From positions 11,836,010-11,900,009 of the forward strand of contig NC_134144.1 of the NCBI RefSeq assembly GCF_033958435.1: a stretch of 64,000 bases of DNA, in the 5' to 3' direction. Position numbers and translations under genes: made by a program. The stretch comes from Carettochelys insculpta. Taxonomy: Eukaryota > Chordata > Testudines > Carettochelyidae. Below the pieces are notes generated by a model. It was not told where the DNA came from and made no database searches. It was given only the letters and a program-made list of their open reading frames with translations. Each line of letters begins with the position of its first letter. Position 1 is the first letter of the stretch. This document shows, one piece after another, positions 23,276-35,066 of the stretch.

Positions 23276-25684
23276 ATCATTTTGTTATTTGCTTTTCAAT
23301 AGCACCTAGCAACTTCAGCCATTGATCTGCAAACTCAGCAGGACTCTTCCTCTGAGTGAAGTTATTCACCTGAGTTAATGTTAGCAAAATTGTTCCCTAA
23401 ATTCTAATTGTCAGCCCTGATCTACAGCAATGCAAACAGAATAAAAAATCATCTGCTTCTCAGGCTTTTGGCATTTTCTACTCATCACAGAGGAATCTCA
23501 TGGTGGACCGGTTTTGTTCTAGTGGAGAGGTGGACACTGGGTGGAATGGGGCTAGGACAGGGGTTTGCAACCTGAAGCTCTATATGGACTTCTTTGTGGC
23601 TCTAATTGCTATAATTGCAATGTAGAAAACACTCTGAATTATTTGATAAATGGTGAACATCTAAAAGCCCAACAATGAACAAATTATATTGAGAAAGCAA
23701 ACAATATATGATCTCGAAATGATGGTAACTCCCCCTTTAATATGTGCAGTGGATTGTGGGATATGGTACTCTATCTGTGTTTTGATCGTGTTGCTAATAA
23801 AGTCTGGTTTGAAAAAGGAAGCTTGCAGCATTCCTGCTGTGAAGGGAAACACACATTTTAAGAAAGAACACTGACATGGAGTGAAGTAAAATCGGCATAA
23901 TTAAAAGAGGTTCTGGGAATGAAAGTCAGGAAGATAGTGGTACAAACATACACACAAAGTGTGAGGAAATAGAGTATGTAAAAAGTTTGTGAACATCCTG
24001 CAGTAAACATATTGCATTACAAATCATTGTGTGTGTGCTGTTCTTAAAATAGGGGTTACAAAAAGTATGGTGTGACATTATTTATTCAAGACCACCTCAT
24101 AATCACATGCACTGTGGCTTTTGAATTACTGAGTTTGTCACCAAATTTGAAAAAAAAATGGTTCTTCTTGCTATTTAGGTTGCCGATTCTTGGGCTAGGA
24201 GGAGGTGCATGTTGTTCCCTGTATTCAGCTCCATGGCAAATCCCCAGAAAAGATAACAGACCAGACCAATATTTTCCTGTCTCACTCAAACCTCCCAACT
24301 CCAGATGGTCCTAGAGGAAGCTGCATCCTGGGCAGAACTGTGTGCCCAGGGAACTAGGGTGGACACAGAGACATTGCTGAGGCACAGAGCTTCCGCTCAG
24401 ATCCTTTCGGTCTGTCTTAGTGGAGTTGGAGTCCCACTGCCTCTTCCACGGAAGAGAAAATCCCTCCAGCCCCAGTGGATGGGCTTATATGTGGAGATTT
24501 CTGAGGGGGTTTTGCTGTGGGAGTGCACCCTACAGAGTCTTCTGCTAGTGATCATAAATCAATCAAAAAGAGCCCAGCTCGGTTTCGTTTGGTTTCATTC
24601 CACATAGTTGCCTCAGTGCCTCCGCTGAGTTTCTCTCTAGTGTTATCCCAGGCAGTCAGTACCCAAGTCAGCCAAGCCTGTCTGTGAACAGCTAGCCTGC
24701 ACATCCCTTCCTGACTTCTTGTGTCCTCACAGGTGCTATACTCTCATATTTCATTAGGTCTTTGGAAGCGCACCCCATGGTTCTCTGTGCTACGGTAAGC
24801 TGAGCCTCTCTCATTCTGTTCCAGCAAATTGTACGAGAACTATCATCATGCTTCCTTAATTTATACTAAAGATCACCCAGGGTTACATTCATATGTATTT
24901 TATTAAATGCCACTATTAGATTAAAGGAAAAAGGGAAACTGCTTTCAAGCGCATACACATATCCTCCTGCACTCAGACACTTACTTACCAAGTTTCTAAA
25001 TAAAAAAATCTTCTGTACCTTTTTCTTGATATTAGCTCTTACCACCACTCATTGGCTTTGAGTAAAGTTGAGAGGAAAGGGGAAATGCTATATATTCACT
25101 GGAACGTAGCTCAAGTCTGCAAATGGCTTCTTGGTTGGTCTTATTCTGATAAGATCCTCATCTGACCTGCTATGTTTATTTAAGCAGGTGCTTCAGACAT
25201 AATTAAGGAGCTTCTTTTTGATTGAACTGGAGAAAAAGAATTGAACTTGGTGACAGATGCCCATTTACAGTGGGGGAGAGGTCTGTTTTTCCAGAGGAAA
25301 TTTTAAAATGTGATTTCATTGCAATGGGTGGAGTGTAGATACGCTGTTTCCTCCTACCATGAGTTCTCAATGGAAACTGTGACTCATAATATACCACGTG
25401 AAGTGGATTTTTCAGATACGTTTATGTTTTCCAGTCAAGATCATTTTTTTATTAAAAATGGGAGGAGGGGGAACTGTAGTTTGCTTCAGTTGTGTCAGAG
25501 TCGTGGAGGAAGAGTGGTTTGTTTGAGCTTTTTGAAGCTTGTCATAGGAAGTACTCAACGCTGCTCATAAAAGAGAGGAAAAAGCTTGCTTAGAAATGTG
25601 GAATCTTTGGTTGGGAAAGGAGTTACAGGTGGCAACACATTTAAGCAGCAGCAGCTCCATTGCCCTAATATGGAGACACACTTA
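23276..25684. other. non-coding; possible hAT-like end at 23559
   Basis: CAGGGGTTTGCAACC at 23559 matches the left terminus of the hAT-like MITEs in this window, but no right end was found. The rest contains only short frames with no motif. Confidence 0.35.
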
Positions 25685-25835
25685 ACTCATAGAACTGGAA
25701 GGGACCTTCAGAGTTCATCAAGTCCAATCCCCTGCCCTCCTGGCTGTACCTATCACCATCCCTGACAGATTTTTTTGAGCTATTTGCCCCAGATTCCTAA
25801 ATGGCCCCCTCAAGGACTGCACTCACAACCCTGGG
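25685..25835 (-). mobile_element. CR1 LINE 3' end
   Basis: CTCATAGAACTGGAAGGGAC followed by TCATCAAGTCCAATCCCCTG is the complement of the conserved CR1 3' end. It abuts the RTE copy. Confidence 0.75.
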
Positions 25836-26690
25836 TTTAGCAGCAGCAGCAGCAGCATCGATAACCATGGGCTCGGTGCCCATTCGTGCCTGATTCCTCT
25901 CTTGCTATTCCTTTCCATCTTTCCCGGTCCAGTGCAGAGTGGCTTACTTTCTGCAGACTAGCTCCACACTGATCTACTATATCATCCACCCATTCTCTGT
26001 GGGGTCTGCCTCTCCTATTCGAACGTCCATTATGCCAAATACCAGGGTCTTGGTTTTTTGTTCGTCGTTCATTTTGCAAATATGCCCAAACAGTTGTAGC
26101 TTCCATTTTTATAACCTTCTGCAGCAGGTTCTCTTTCAGCTGTATCTTTCTATATAATTCCTCATTGGTGACCTTCCGCATCCATCCTATTCTCAGAATC
26201 TTTCTATAACAACTCCTTTTGAATGCCAATATTCTTCTTTTCGAATCTTTCATTATCGTTTTTGCTATGCCTCACATCCATACAACAAGCTGCTGAACAC
26301 ACACATTTTCAAGACACTCAGCTTCATTCCTAAGATAATCGCTTTGCTTTTCCAGATCTTATCCATCGTTTTCAAACTCGCTGTGGCTTTCGCTATTCTA
26401 GGTGCTATTTCCTTCTTACAGTCTAGATCATAAGTTATGCTGCTCCCCAGATATGTGAACTTCCCTACATTTTCTAGCTCAATACCATCTACACTGATCT
26501 CCTTCCTATTTCCTTATCTCCAAATACCATTGTTTTTGTTTTGTTGATGTTCATAATCAGCCTGTGCCGCTTCCCTTCTTCATTTACAACCTGCACTGTT
26601 TTCACTAGCTTCTCCTCATCTTCCTCAATGATCACTATATCATCCGTGAACCTCAAGTTGTTAATTCTTTTCCCATGCTAATACCATCAG
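25836..26690 (-). mobile_element. RTE-type LINE 3' fragment, copy 1
   Basis: Minus-strand frame 26253-25837 reads KDSKRRILAFKRSCYRKILR, IGWMRKVTNEELYRKI, then NGRSNRRGRPHREWVDD and ending with ALDRERWKGIA. This is the C-terminal region of RTE-clade reverse transcriptases. Upstream sequence to about 26690 holds further broken RT blocks. The 3' end carries a short (AGC)6 microsatellite at about 25840-25857, like RTE elements with simple-repeat tails. It is related to the copy at 52771-53541. Confidence 0.75.
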
Positions 26691-27471
26691 TCAGGTGAGA
26701 CAAACAAGGTTTGGAAGAAAGGGCCATCAGAATGGGGTAGAATATCCCCTCTGCAGGACAAGGTTTAACCAGTTGCATTTGGGCCCCTGTGATGGATGGG
26801 AGCTGGGGTACTGGCCTTTTCTAGACACCCCAGCCATTCAGTTAATTAAATTACCTGTAAAGGGCTACAACCCAAGACAGTGGGTCCCTGAACATCTCCA
26901 GAAGGTGTTGGCAGGCAGCCAGGTGAGCCAGTGGGTAGAGAGGGCAATATTTGTATTGAAGCAGTGATCTGCTGCTGCAGTCTTTTGTGTGAGCAAAGGT
27001 GAGCTGGGGGCGATGGATTAAGTCAGGAACCAGGCACCAAACATCCAATGATAAATCTGAGACAACAACATACATGAGTAGAAGGGGGATGTTTAGTCCA
27101 ATGTGATCAGGTTAATTTTTAAATTTTGGTTTTGGTTTGTGGGTCTTCTCTGAATGTTTTATGTTGCACCCCCTGCCCCCGGTACACTGTAACTTTTAAA
27201 TCGAATCCCAATTAATCTACATTTTTTGTTTTAATCTACATTTCTTCAGTTGCTCTGTAACACCCAGAAACTAGGCCTGCTTACCAAGCAAGCCTTCTTT
27301 GTTCTGTTAATAAATCACCTCTTTAAGACTATGATCTGATTTCTTTGTCCTAGAGGGCAGGAGGTTCTGTGTGCATGTGCCTGTGACTGAAGGGTCAGCT
27401 GTTAAGAAATCACCATTTGTTTTCAAGCTGTCTCCTGAGGGTGGTTTAACAACTTGGGTTTACCACACAGG
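26691..27471. other. non-coding; polyadenylation-like AATAAA at about 27310
   Basis: No gene. TGTTAATAAATCACCTC near 27305 with following T-rich DNA could be an old LTR or 3' end, but no paired repeat was found. Confidence 0.3.
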
Positions 27472-28181
27472 TGCTGCGTCTACACGTGCACGCTACTTCG
27501 AAGTAGCGGCAGTAACTTCGAAATAGCGCCCGTCACGTCTACACGTGTTGGGCGCTATTTCGAAGTTGAAATCGATGTTAGGCGGCGAGACGTCGAAGTC
27601 GCTAACCCCATGAGGGGATGGGAATAGCGCCCTACTTCGACGTTCAACATCGAAGTAGGGACGTGTAGACGATCCGCGTCCCACAACATCGAAATAGCGG
27701 GGTCCTCCATGGCGGCCATCAGCTGGGGGGTTGAGAGATACTCTCTCTCCAGCCCTTGCGGGGCTCTGTGGTCACCGTGGGCAGCAGCCCTTAGCCCAGG
27801 GCTTCTGGCTGCTGCTGCTGCAGCTGGGGGTCCGTGCTGCATATACAGGGTCTGCAACTAGTTGTTGGCTCTGTGTATCTTGCACTGTTTAATGAAAGTG
27901 TGTCTGGGAGGGGCCCTTTAAGGGAGCGACTTGCTGTTGAGTCCGCCCCGTGACCCTGTCTGCAGCTGTGCCTGGCTCCCTTATTTCGATGTGTGCTACT
28001 TTGGCGTGTAGACGTTCCCTCGCTGTGCCTATTTCGATGTTGGGCTGAGCAACGTCGAAGTTGAACATCGACGTTGCCAGCCCTGGAGGACGTGTAGACG
28101 TTATTCATCGAAATAGCCTATTTCGATGTCGCAACATCGAAATAAGCTATTTCGATGTTGGGTGCACGTGTAGACGTAGCC
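27472..28181. mobile_element. TTCGAA-rich Harbinger-like MITE, copy B
   Basis: An almost identical, inverted version of copy A. It starts TGCTGCGTCTACACGTGC and ends GCACGTGTAGACGTAGCC. The 3-bp direct repeat AGG flanks it at 27469-27471 and 28182-28184. A fold-back element follows immediately. Confidence 0.8.
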
Positions 28182-28184
28182 AGG

Positions 28185-28620
28185 GGCTGTGTCTACACGT
28201 GCCCCAAACTTCGAAATGGCCATGCAAATGGCCATTTCGAAGTTTACTAATGAAGCGCTGAAATGCATATTCAGCGCTTCATTAGCATGCGGGCGGCAGC
28301 GGCGCTTCGAAATTGACGAGCCTTGCCGCCGCGCGGCACGTCCAGATGGGGCTCCTTTTCGAAAGGACGCCACCTTCTTCGAAGTCCCCTTATTCCCATG
28401 AGCTCATGGGAATAAGGGGACTTCGAAGTAGGCGGGGCGCTTTTGAAAAGGAGCCCCGTCTGGACGCGCCGCGCGGCGGCAAGACTCGTCAATTTCGAAG
28501 CGCCGCTGCCGCCCGCATGCTAATGAAGCGCTGAATATGCATTTCAGCGCTTCATTAGTAAACTTCGAAATGGCCATTTGCATGGCCATTTCGAAGTTTG
28601 GGGCACGTGTAGACACAGCG
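28185..28620. mobile_element. fold-back (palindromic) MITE, copy 2
   Basis: A 436-bp near-perfect palindrome centred near 28402 on CCCATGAGCTCATGGG. The ends are GGCTGTGTCTACACGTGC and its complement. The best preserved of the three copies: the TTCGAA and GCGCTTCGAAATT words are intact on both arms. It starts directly after the AGG duplication of copy B. Confidence 0.85.
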
Positions 28621-28742
28621 GGAGACATCCTGATTGTGTCTTCCTGTGTTCTCCAAGGGGTTTTTGCACTTGGTTGCCTTCAACATATTACCCACCGTCA
28701 CGGAATCTGTGAGCTTTCAGGAGGTGGGGGGTAAAAAGAGCA

Positions 28743-28885
28743 GAGGCTGTGTGGACACTCTCTATTGAAAGAGCAGATTGATTTTTTGATCCACTTTTAT
28801 GTGTGTGGCCTCATTCTTTCAAAAGAAGTCTTTTCGGAAGAGATCTTCTAGAAGAACTTCTTTCAAAGATCATGCTAAGTGTCAG
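28743..28885 (-). mobile_element. partial copy of a CTTTCGAAAG-type MITE
   Basis: It reads as the complement of part of 44452-44615: ACACTCTCTATTGAAAGAGC, GATTTTTTGATCC, then TCTTTCAAAAGAAG and GAAGAACTTCTTTCAAAGAT. One terminus is missing. Confidence 0.6.
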
Positions 28886-30031
28886 AGTGGGGATCAGCTT
28901 TGATAGCCCCAGTGTCAGGGGACCCTGGACCACTGCGGGCAGGGGAAACATTAGGGTACCTCTACATTGGGGGAAAAATCTGCAGCAGTGAGTGCCAAAG
29001 CTCAGGTCAATTGACTGGGCTTGCAGAGCTCACACATAGAAAGTGTTCTCTCCCTGCAGAGGAACATTTTATAGATACAGTTGTAGGTCCTTAGGCCATT
29101 TCCAAGCCTCCTCTGTTTCCTTGGCTATCACCCAGCTCACCTCTGAATCCATATTTGGGGCACTGTCAAGTATTCCCTGTAAGCTGAGCTCTTGGGTGTG
29201 CTCTCAGTAGAGATTCAGGTGCTGCCCAGCTAATTAACAGAGCACCCACAACTGGCAGCATGTTTCTAGTGGTACACACTGCTCTGTTGTGGGGGCCATG
29301 CAAAGCCATAGGGCTTCACTGGGGAAGTATTTGGTTGACTTGCCACTTGGGAAGCTGTGAGGGACACCACCATCCATAGCTGGCAAGCTCTGCTGTGGGG
29401 CCTGGACAATTTTATCCCCACCACTCTATTGCTTTGGAGATGGTTTGTGCCTCAACAGACAGCAATGTCACGCGTAGGAGGACACAAGGAGAGCCATCAT
29501 GCCTAGACCCTGGGCAAAGGGGACGCCCCCTCCCTTTGCACGCGCGTATATGAGCTGCGCACAGTTTGGCCCCTGGCTCTACAGTGAGAGATGCAGGTGC
29601 ATAGTATTGGTTGTTGCTGCTGCCGCCTGTGTGCCAGGATGCAGTGATCGGGGTGCAGGCGGCAGTACTGGAAAATACGCAGCCAGCCTGAGTATCTCAG
29701 ATAATAATTGCTGCTTTGGGTGTGTAAAGACTCAGAGAACTGATGCTGGGTTTATAGTATGAAATATCTTCAATGCTGCATTTATTAGTTTTTTAAAAAA
29801 CCCTTTTTGTGCTGCAGTTACAGGCTTCTCCCCAAGCACCAGAGGTGATTTCTCCTTATTAAATCTTGATTTGCAGCCACATCAGATCTTATTACTCAGC
29901 TGAGGTGCTAACTAGCATAGAATGCTCCTTCGATGGTGATCCCTGCCCCAGTCCCTTTTTCATAGTTCCAAGGCACTCATCTGCTCCATTCTTTTTGCAG
30001 CAGGAGATGGTGGAGCCTCTCTTCCCCTCTA
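28886..30031. other. non-coding, nothing recognised
   Basis: It includes frame 29499-29762 (87 codons, Cys/Ala-rich), which has no motif, signal or splice support. No repeat ends found. Confidence 0.35.
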
Positions 30032-30713
30032 AGCTGCGTCTACACGTGCACGCTACTTCGAAGTAACGGCACCAACTTCGAAATAGCGCCCGTCACGTCT
30101 ACACGCGTCGGGCGCTATTTCGAAGTTAACTTCGACGTTAGGCGGCGAGACGTCGAAGTCGCTAACCTCATGAGGAGATAGGAATAGCGCCCTACTTCGA
30201 CGTTCAACGTCGAAGTAGGGACCGTGTAGACGATCCGCGTCCCGCAACGTCGAAATTGCTGGGTCCTCCATGGCGGCCATCAGCTGGGAGGTTGAGAGAT
30301 GCTCTCTCTCCAGCCCCTGCGGGGCTCTATGGTCACCGTGGGCAGCAGCCCTTAGCCCAGGGCTTCTGGCTGCTTCTGCGGCAGCTGGAGATCTATGCTG
30401 CAGGCACAGGGTCTGCAACCAGTTGTCAGCTCTGTGTATCTTGTGTTGTTTAGTGCAACTGTGTCTGGGAGGGGCCCTTTAAGGGAGCGGCTTGCTGTTG
30501 AGTCCGCCCTGTGACCCTGTCTGCAGCTGTGCCTGGCATCCCTATTTCGATGTGTGCTACTTTGACGTGTAGATGTTCCCTCGCTGCGCCTATTTCGATG
30601 TTGGGCTGAGCAACGTCGAAGTTGAACATCGACGTTGCCGGCCCTGGAGGACGTGTAGACGTTATTCATCGAAATAGACTATTTCGATGTTGGCTGCACG
30701 TGTAGACGTAGCC
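30032..30713. mobile_element. TTCGAA-rich Harbinger-like MITE, copy C
   Basis: Same family and orientation as copy B, 682 bp. The ends are AGCTGCGTCTACACGTGC and GCACGTGTAGACGTAGCC. The 3-bp direct repeat CTA is exact at 30029-30031 and 30714-30716. One TATTTCGATGTCGCAACATCG block near the end is shortened relative to A and B. Confidence 0.8.
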
Positions 30714-30792
30714 CTAGTGAGCTGAGCTCATAATCCTAAAGCATAAATAGAAATGGCAACATTTCATTGCCAGGGGAAATTGGAATTGGGAC

Positions 30793-30880
30793 ACCACTGA
30801 AGCGGGTCTTTGCCCATGAAAGCTGATGCTCCAAAATATCTGTTAGTGTATAAGGTGCCACAGGAGTTCTTGTTGTTCAC
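30793..30880 (-). repeat. PLE-tail repeat, short
   Basis: TGAAGCGGGTCTTTGCCCATG, ATCTGTTAGTGTATAAGGTG, then CCACAGGAGTTCTTGTTGTT. Truncated member of the family. Confidence 0.65.
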
Positions 30881-32440
30881 TTTGAAAATGATGAGCTGAG
30901 ATGGGTCTACAGAACCCATCATCTGTCTTCAGTTCAGCTGCAGACCATCAGTGAGTGAGTCCCAAGTCCCCAGCGCTGGCTCTATGGACAGCCCTGGGGA
31001 ACCCTAGTAGGTACAAATGAATTTTTAAAATAACCTGCCCTGGTAGCTTATGCTTGTGCCACTTTGATTGTTGTGATGACTGCTCTATAACAAGATACAC
31101 AGGTACCGATGTTCAGAAGTTCTGGGAGGGGTGCTCAACCTCTAGCTCTGCCTCAGGCCCTGCCACCACTTGAGGCCTTCAATAAAGGCCTCTTCACACC
31201 CAGTTCTGCCCCTCCCAGGGAGGCACTGGTCCACAGGGCCCACTGGTGGGTGAACAGTGCTGGGGGGTGGGGGGTGACCTGGTAAGAGGGCTGCCAGTGG
31301 AACATTAAGCCTTGGAGCTCCCATGGAGCCCCCCATAAATGCTGACAAGATACAGCCATATGCTTGCTGAAACTCTGTATATTAATCTGATTGCAAGTAA
31401 TCATGTGACACTTTTACTATAGATCCAGATCTTGAATTCCTTTGTTTGTTTTACTTTAATTCCAAACTGCTCTCCCCTCTCTTAAATACATACTTTAAGA
31501 CCTCTGAGGATAGGAATCCTGAAGGAAATTTATGATGACGCAAGCTGCCAAGTTAATGAAAAGTACATGCTAACGGAATGTGTCCCCTGGCTTTTCATCA
31601 TGACGTTTCATCCCTGCTCTAGATTTAGCTGCAAAATTTAGCTGCCTCAGCCTCAGACAAAGTGGGATTGCTCAGACTTGGGTTCTTAGTCTAGCCCCTT
31701 ATGAAGAAAAACTTGAAAAATTCAGGTACGGGTTTGGGTTTCAAGCCATTTTGCGATAAACAGGTCTTTAAGTCATGGCTAGGGCAGACAGAGACTCTTA
31801 GTATCTATAAAATGCATGAAACCCAACTCAGGACAGGGCATGCCACTGTCTGCAAACATGAGCGGCACAGCCTGGCAGCCATGTTGTATGGGGGATGGGG
31901 TCTAGCTATGTGGCGAGGGGGAGGGGGCCAGCCCACCAACCACATGATGGCTTGGGAAGGACATGCTGCTGTCTGGAAGTAGGGTCTGCACAGCCCTGCA
32001 GCCACATAGCAGTGTGGGGATGGCTGATGGCAGGATTTTCATCCGGCATTGCTGGGTGTCCCTGGTGTAACCTTTCTCCAGTATGCCCTGGGAAATCTTC
32101 CCATAAACGAGGACGTTTCTTTTGGTGGTTCACAGTTTGCTCAGGACAGATTACTCCTCCCCCACCCTCATCCCCCACACACAAAAATGAGATTCTGGAG
32201 ACCTGATGACTCCATTCTGTGGTTCTTTTGCGACCCTGCAAACTCATGGCTAGTAGGTGGTCTGCTAATCATGCTGGCCACGAAGGAAAGGAAATTGGTT
32301 CAAAATTCCCAGGCTGATGACCCCTGCTTCCTGTTATCTCCTTCCTGCTCACCTGGACAGCAGCAGAGGTGAGGCGATGACCAGAAAGGACGCATTGAGG
32401 GGCCTTGTGGGACATTTTCAGGGGCTAATAAAATAATTTT
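30881..32440. other. non-coding, mostly unassigned
   Basis: GGGGTGCTCAACCTCTAGCTC near 31129 looks like one end of a hAT-type repeat, but the other end was not found. Frames of 90-113 codons near 31700-32250 overlap on both strands and carry no motif. Confidence 0.35.
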
Positions 32441-32449
32441 TAATAATGC

Positions 32450-32634
32450 TGCCATGTGCACTTGCATAAGTTGACATTGAAAAATCAATTTTCGGCATTA
32501 CTCCCGATGAAATCGGGAGTAAAGAAGTCGACTTTAAAGTACATAATTGACCTATGGAGCACTTTGATGAGGACTGTTGGTTTATAAAATCAACCTAAGA
32601 CCGTTAAATTCAATTTTGTCGTCTAGTGTAGACC
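32450..32634. mobile_element. small MITE-like repeat with a GTGTAGACC end
   Basis: It contains the perfect palindrome TTACTCCCGATGAAATCGGGAGTAA (core CCCGAT...ATCGGG) and ends GTCTAGTGTAGACCAG. It is probably another GTCTACAC-type element. The left limit is uncertain. Confidence 0.4.
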
Positions 32635-32650
32635 AGGTCTAGGACACAGT

Positions 32651-32984
32651 GGGTGTGTCTACACTAGCCAGCTACTTCAAAGTAGCCAGCACAACATCGA
32701 AATAGCACGTGTCGCGTCTACACATGCTGTGTGCTATTTCAACATTGAAATTGATGTTAGGCGGTGAGACATCAAAATCGCTATTCACATCCAAAGATGG
32801 GAATAGCGCCCTACTTCAACATTCAACGTTGAAATAGGTCACGTGTAGACGATCCGCGTCCCGCTACTTCAAAATAGCGGGGTCCTCCATGGCAGCCATC
32901 AGCTGAGCGGTTGAGAGATGCTCTGTCCAGCCCCTGCGGGGCTCTATGGTCACTGTGTGCAGCAGCCCTTAGCCCAGGGCTTCT

Positions 32985-33029
<45 letters not shown>

Positions 33030-33368
33030 AGCTGGGGGTCCATGCTGCGTGCACAGGGTCTGCAACTGGTTGTCGGCTCTGTGGATCTCGTGCTGTGCAG
33101 GGCAAGTGTGTATGGGAGGGGCCCTTTAAGGGAGAGGCTTGGGGCTTTGCTGGCCCCTTATTTCAATGGGGAGCACTTGTGTGTGTGGACGCTCCACATT
33201 TCCTTCCGGGGCAGCTCGTTTCAATGTTCCCCATAGCTACTCCGACATTGAACGTCAACGGCACCAACCTTGGAGGACATGTAGATGATACGCATTGAAC
33301 TAGCCTATTTCAATGTCCTTACTTCGAAATAGGCTACTTTGACGTAGTGTGCTAGTGTAGACATAGCC
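32651..33368. mobile_element. TTCGAA-type MITE, subfamily 2, copy D
   Basis: The ends are GGGTGTGTCTACACTAGCC and GCTAGTGTAGACATAGCC. The 3-bp repeat AGT lies at 32648-32650 and 33369-33371. It is more diverged than copies A-C, with many TTCGAA words changed to TTCAAA. It shares with copy F a GTGGACGCTCCACATTTCC block that A-C lack, hence a second subfamily. It carries an expanded CTG run. Confidence 0.75.
32987..33028. repeat. (CTG)14 microsatellite inside MITE copy D
   Basis: Fourteen uninterrupted CTG units. The same position in copies A, B and E has about four units, and C and F have interrupted runs. The poly-Ala and poly-Leu frames here are by-products. Confidence 0.9.
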
Positions 33369-33394
33369 AGTAAGTTATCTGGGAAATGCTTGTT

Positions 33395-34200
33395 AAAAGT
33401 AAGCAGTCCTGTAGCACCTTAAAGACTAATAATTTTATTTATTAGGTAATGAGCTCTTGTGGGTAAGACCCAGTTCTTCAGATTTTGGAGCAAAAATGAG
33501 AATACAGGGTGTATAAACATATAGCAGGGAGGGGGAAAGAAGAAGAAGAAAAAGAGGAGAAAGCGGGAGGGTGAAGTCACCTGTCATTAATAGGATCCAT
33601 TGAAGGTGTAAATTAAGTGAGATGAGTGCCATTCCTGAGAATATCAAAGGCAAGGAAATTGTCCTTGTAGTGCATAAGATAATTGAGGTCTCTATTAAGC
33701 CCCAAGTTAAATGTGTCAAACTTGCACATGAATTCCAATTCAGATGTCCTCCTTTGTAATCTAGTGGTAAATTCTTTCGTGATAAGATGGCTACTTTAAG
33801 TCCATTATTGTTTGTCCTGGGAAATTAAAGAGTTTCCCTACAGATTTATATGTATTCCAGTTCCTGATGTCTTATTTGTGTCCATTCATCCTCTGGTACA
33901 GGGACTGTCCAGTTTGTCCAATGTACATGGCAGAGGGGCATTGCTGGCATATGATAGCACATATCACATTAGTGGATGTGCAGGTATGTGAATCTCAGAT
34001 AGAGTGGCTGATGTGCCTAGCTCCAGTGATGTTGGCTCGAGTATAGATATGTGGACAGAGCTGGCGATGAGGTTTGTTGCAGGGATAGGTTCCTGGGAAG
34101 ATTTTTGTGTAGTATGGTGTGTGACTGCTAGTGAGTATTTTCTTGAGGTTGGATGGCTGTCTTCAGGAAAGAACAGGCCTGCCACTCAGGGCCTGTCAGA
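33395..34200 (-). mobile_element. Penelope-like element fragment with GIY-YIG motif, copy 2
   Basis: Minus-strand reading gives ICQQCPSAMYIGQTGQSLYQ, then RMNGHK, a stop, and DIRNWNTYKSVGK. The MYIGQTG motif is the GIY-YIG core. Upstream on the same strand (34185-33964) is a frame with PTSRKYSLAVTHHTTQKSS, typical of the linker before it. Its 3' end (33395-33485) is the same tail found as separate short repeats. Stops make it inactive. Confidence 0.75.
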
Positions 34201-34247
34201 GTGAGGGATCATGTGTTCTCTCACGGGCTCTCTACTTCTTGCATAAT

Positions 34248-34722
34248 TTGGGTGACCACATTTTCCCATGTCAAATATGGGACACCTGACCCCAAGGGGT
34301 GGAGAGCTGCTGTCCTATGTCACAGCTCCCCAGCAATAGGGACTGCTGCCCCATGATGGGACACCAGGTATGGGGTCTTCATAGCCCCCCAGTAGTGGGG
34401 GAACAGGAAACAGGACAGCTGCCCTGTGGCAGGGCTCTCCTGCAGTGGGGGCTGCCATCCCAAGGCACTGGGGATGTAGCAGCTGCCCTACGGCAGGGAT
34501 CTCCAGCAGCAAGGGCTGCCACACCAAGGTATGGTGTAGCTGCCCCACAGAGGAGCTCCCTTGAAGTGGGAGCTGCCACCCAAAGGTGCAGGCCACTAGG
34601 GAACAGGAACCCTGCAAAATATGGGACAATTTGCCTATTTTCTTAAAAAGTCAGGAGGCCTGTGAGACAGCTCAAAGGAGGGATTGTCCTGGTGAAAATG
34701 GAATGGATGGTCACCCTATTCG
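34248..34722. mobile_element. MITE with GGGTGACCA ends and internal tandem repeats
   Basis: The left end GGGTGACCACATTTTCCC pairs with the right end GGATGGTCACCCTA, an inverted repeat over TGACCA. Inside, a GC-rich unit of about 60-75 bp (GCAGCTGCCCTGTGGCAGGG and GGGGCTGCCATCCCAAGG variants) is repeated about four times. The frames of 60-115 codons across it are repeat by-products. Confidence 0.65.
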
Positions 34723-35066
34723 GCATGTAAAACAAATTGACATGTTTTTTCTACCAGCGTATTGTCAATGAGGCAACTGCTGGAGAATATTTTATAAACT
34801 TTCCCAAACACAGTTGTAAGTTTAACAGCTGAAGTCAAAAAGGACGGAGCACAAGCTATTGTGGCTTTCAAGATGTTCACATGTTTGTGTTCATTCTGCT
34901 GTATTCCTAATGTAATAGTGATGATGTTGCCAGCTAGACAAGGGAAATTCAGCTTGAGACTGCTGCAATTTTAGATTAGCCATCTTCAATCTCCCAAATG
35001 CTGTCCTCCTGGATGCCACTTAGGCCTTTATAAATACAGCTATCTGACCTGGAAGATGATAACACA
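34723..35066. other. non-coding, nothing recognised
   Basis: AT-rich unassigned sequence between two inverted-repeat elements. Confidence 0.4.

Noticed and set aside
27295..27470. Possible retroviral LTR end with AATAAA
   Set aside because: No second LTR, primer-binding site or gag/pol/env sequence was found nearby.
27555..28108. Conserved ORFs of 100-105 codons shared by several loci
   Set aside because: They occur at the same place in each TTCGAA-type MITE copy, with stops differing between copies. Repetition explains the likeness, not selection on a protein.
33800..33960. GIY-YIG motif as a host homing or repair nuclease
   Set aside because: Stops around it and the shared 3' tail with dispersed repeats point to a dead Penelope-like element.
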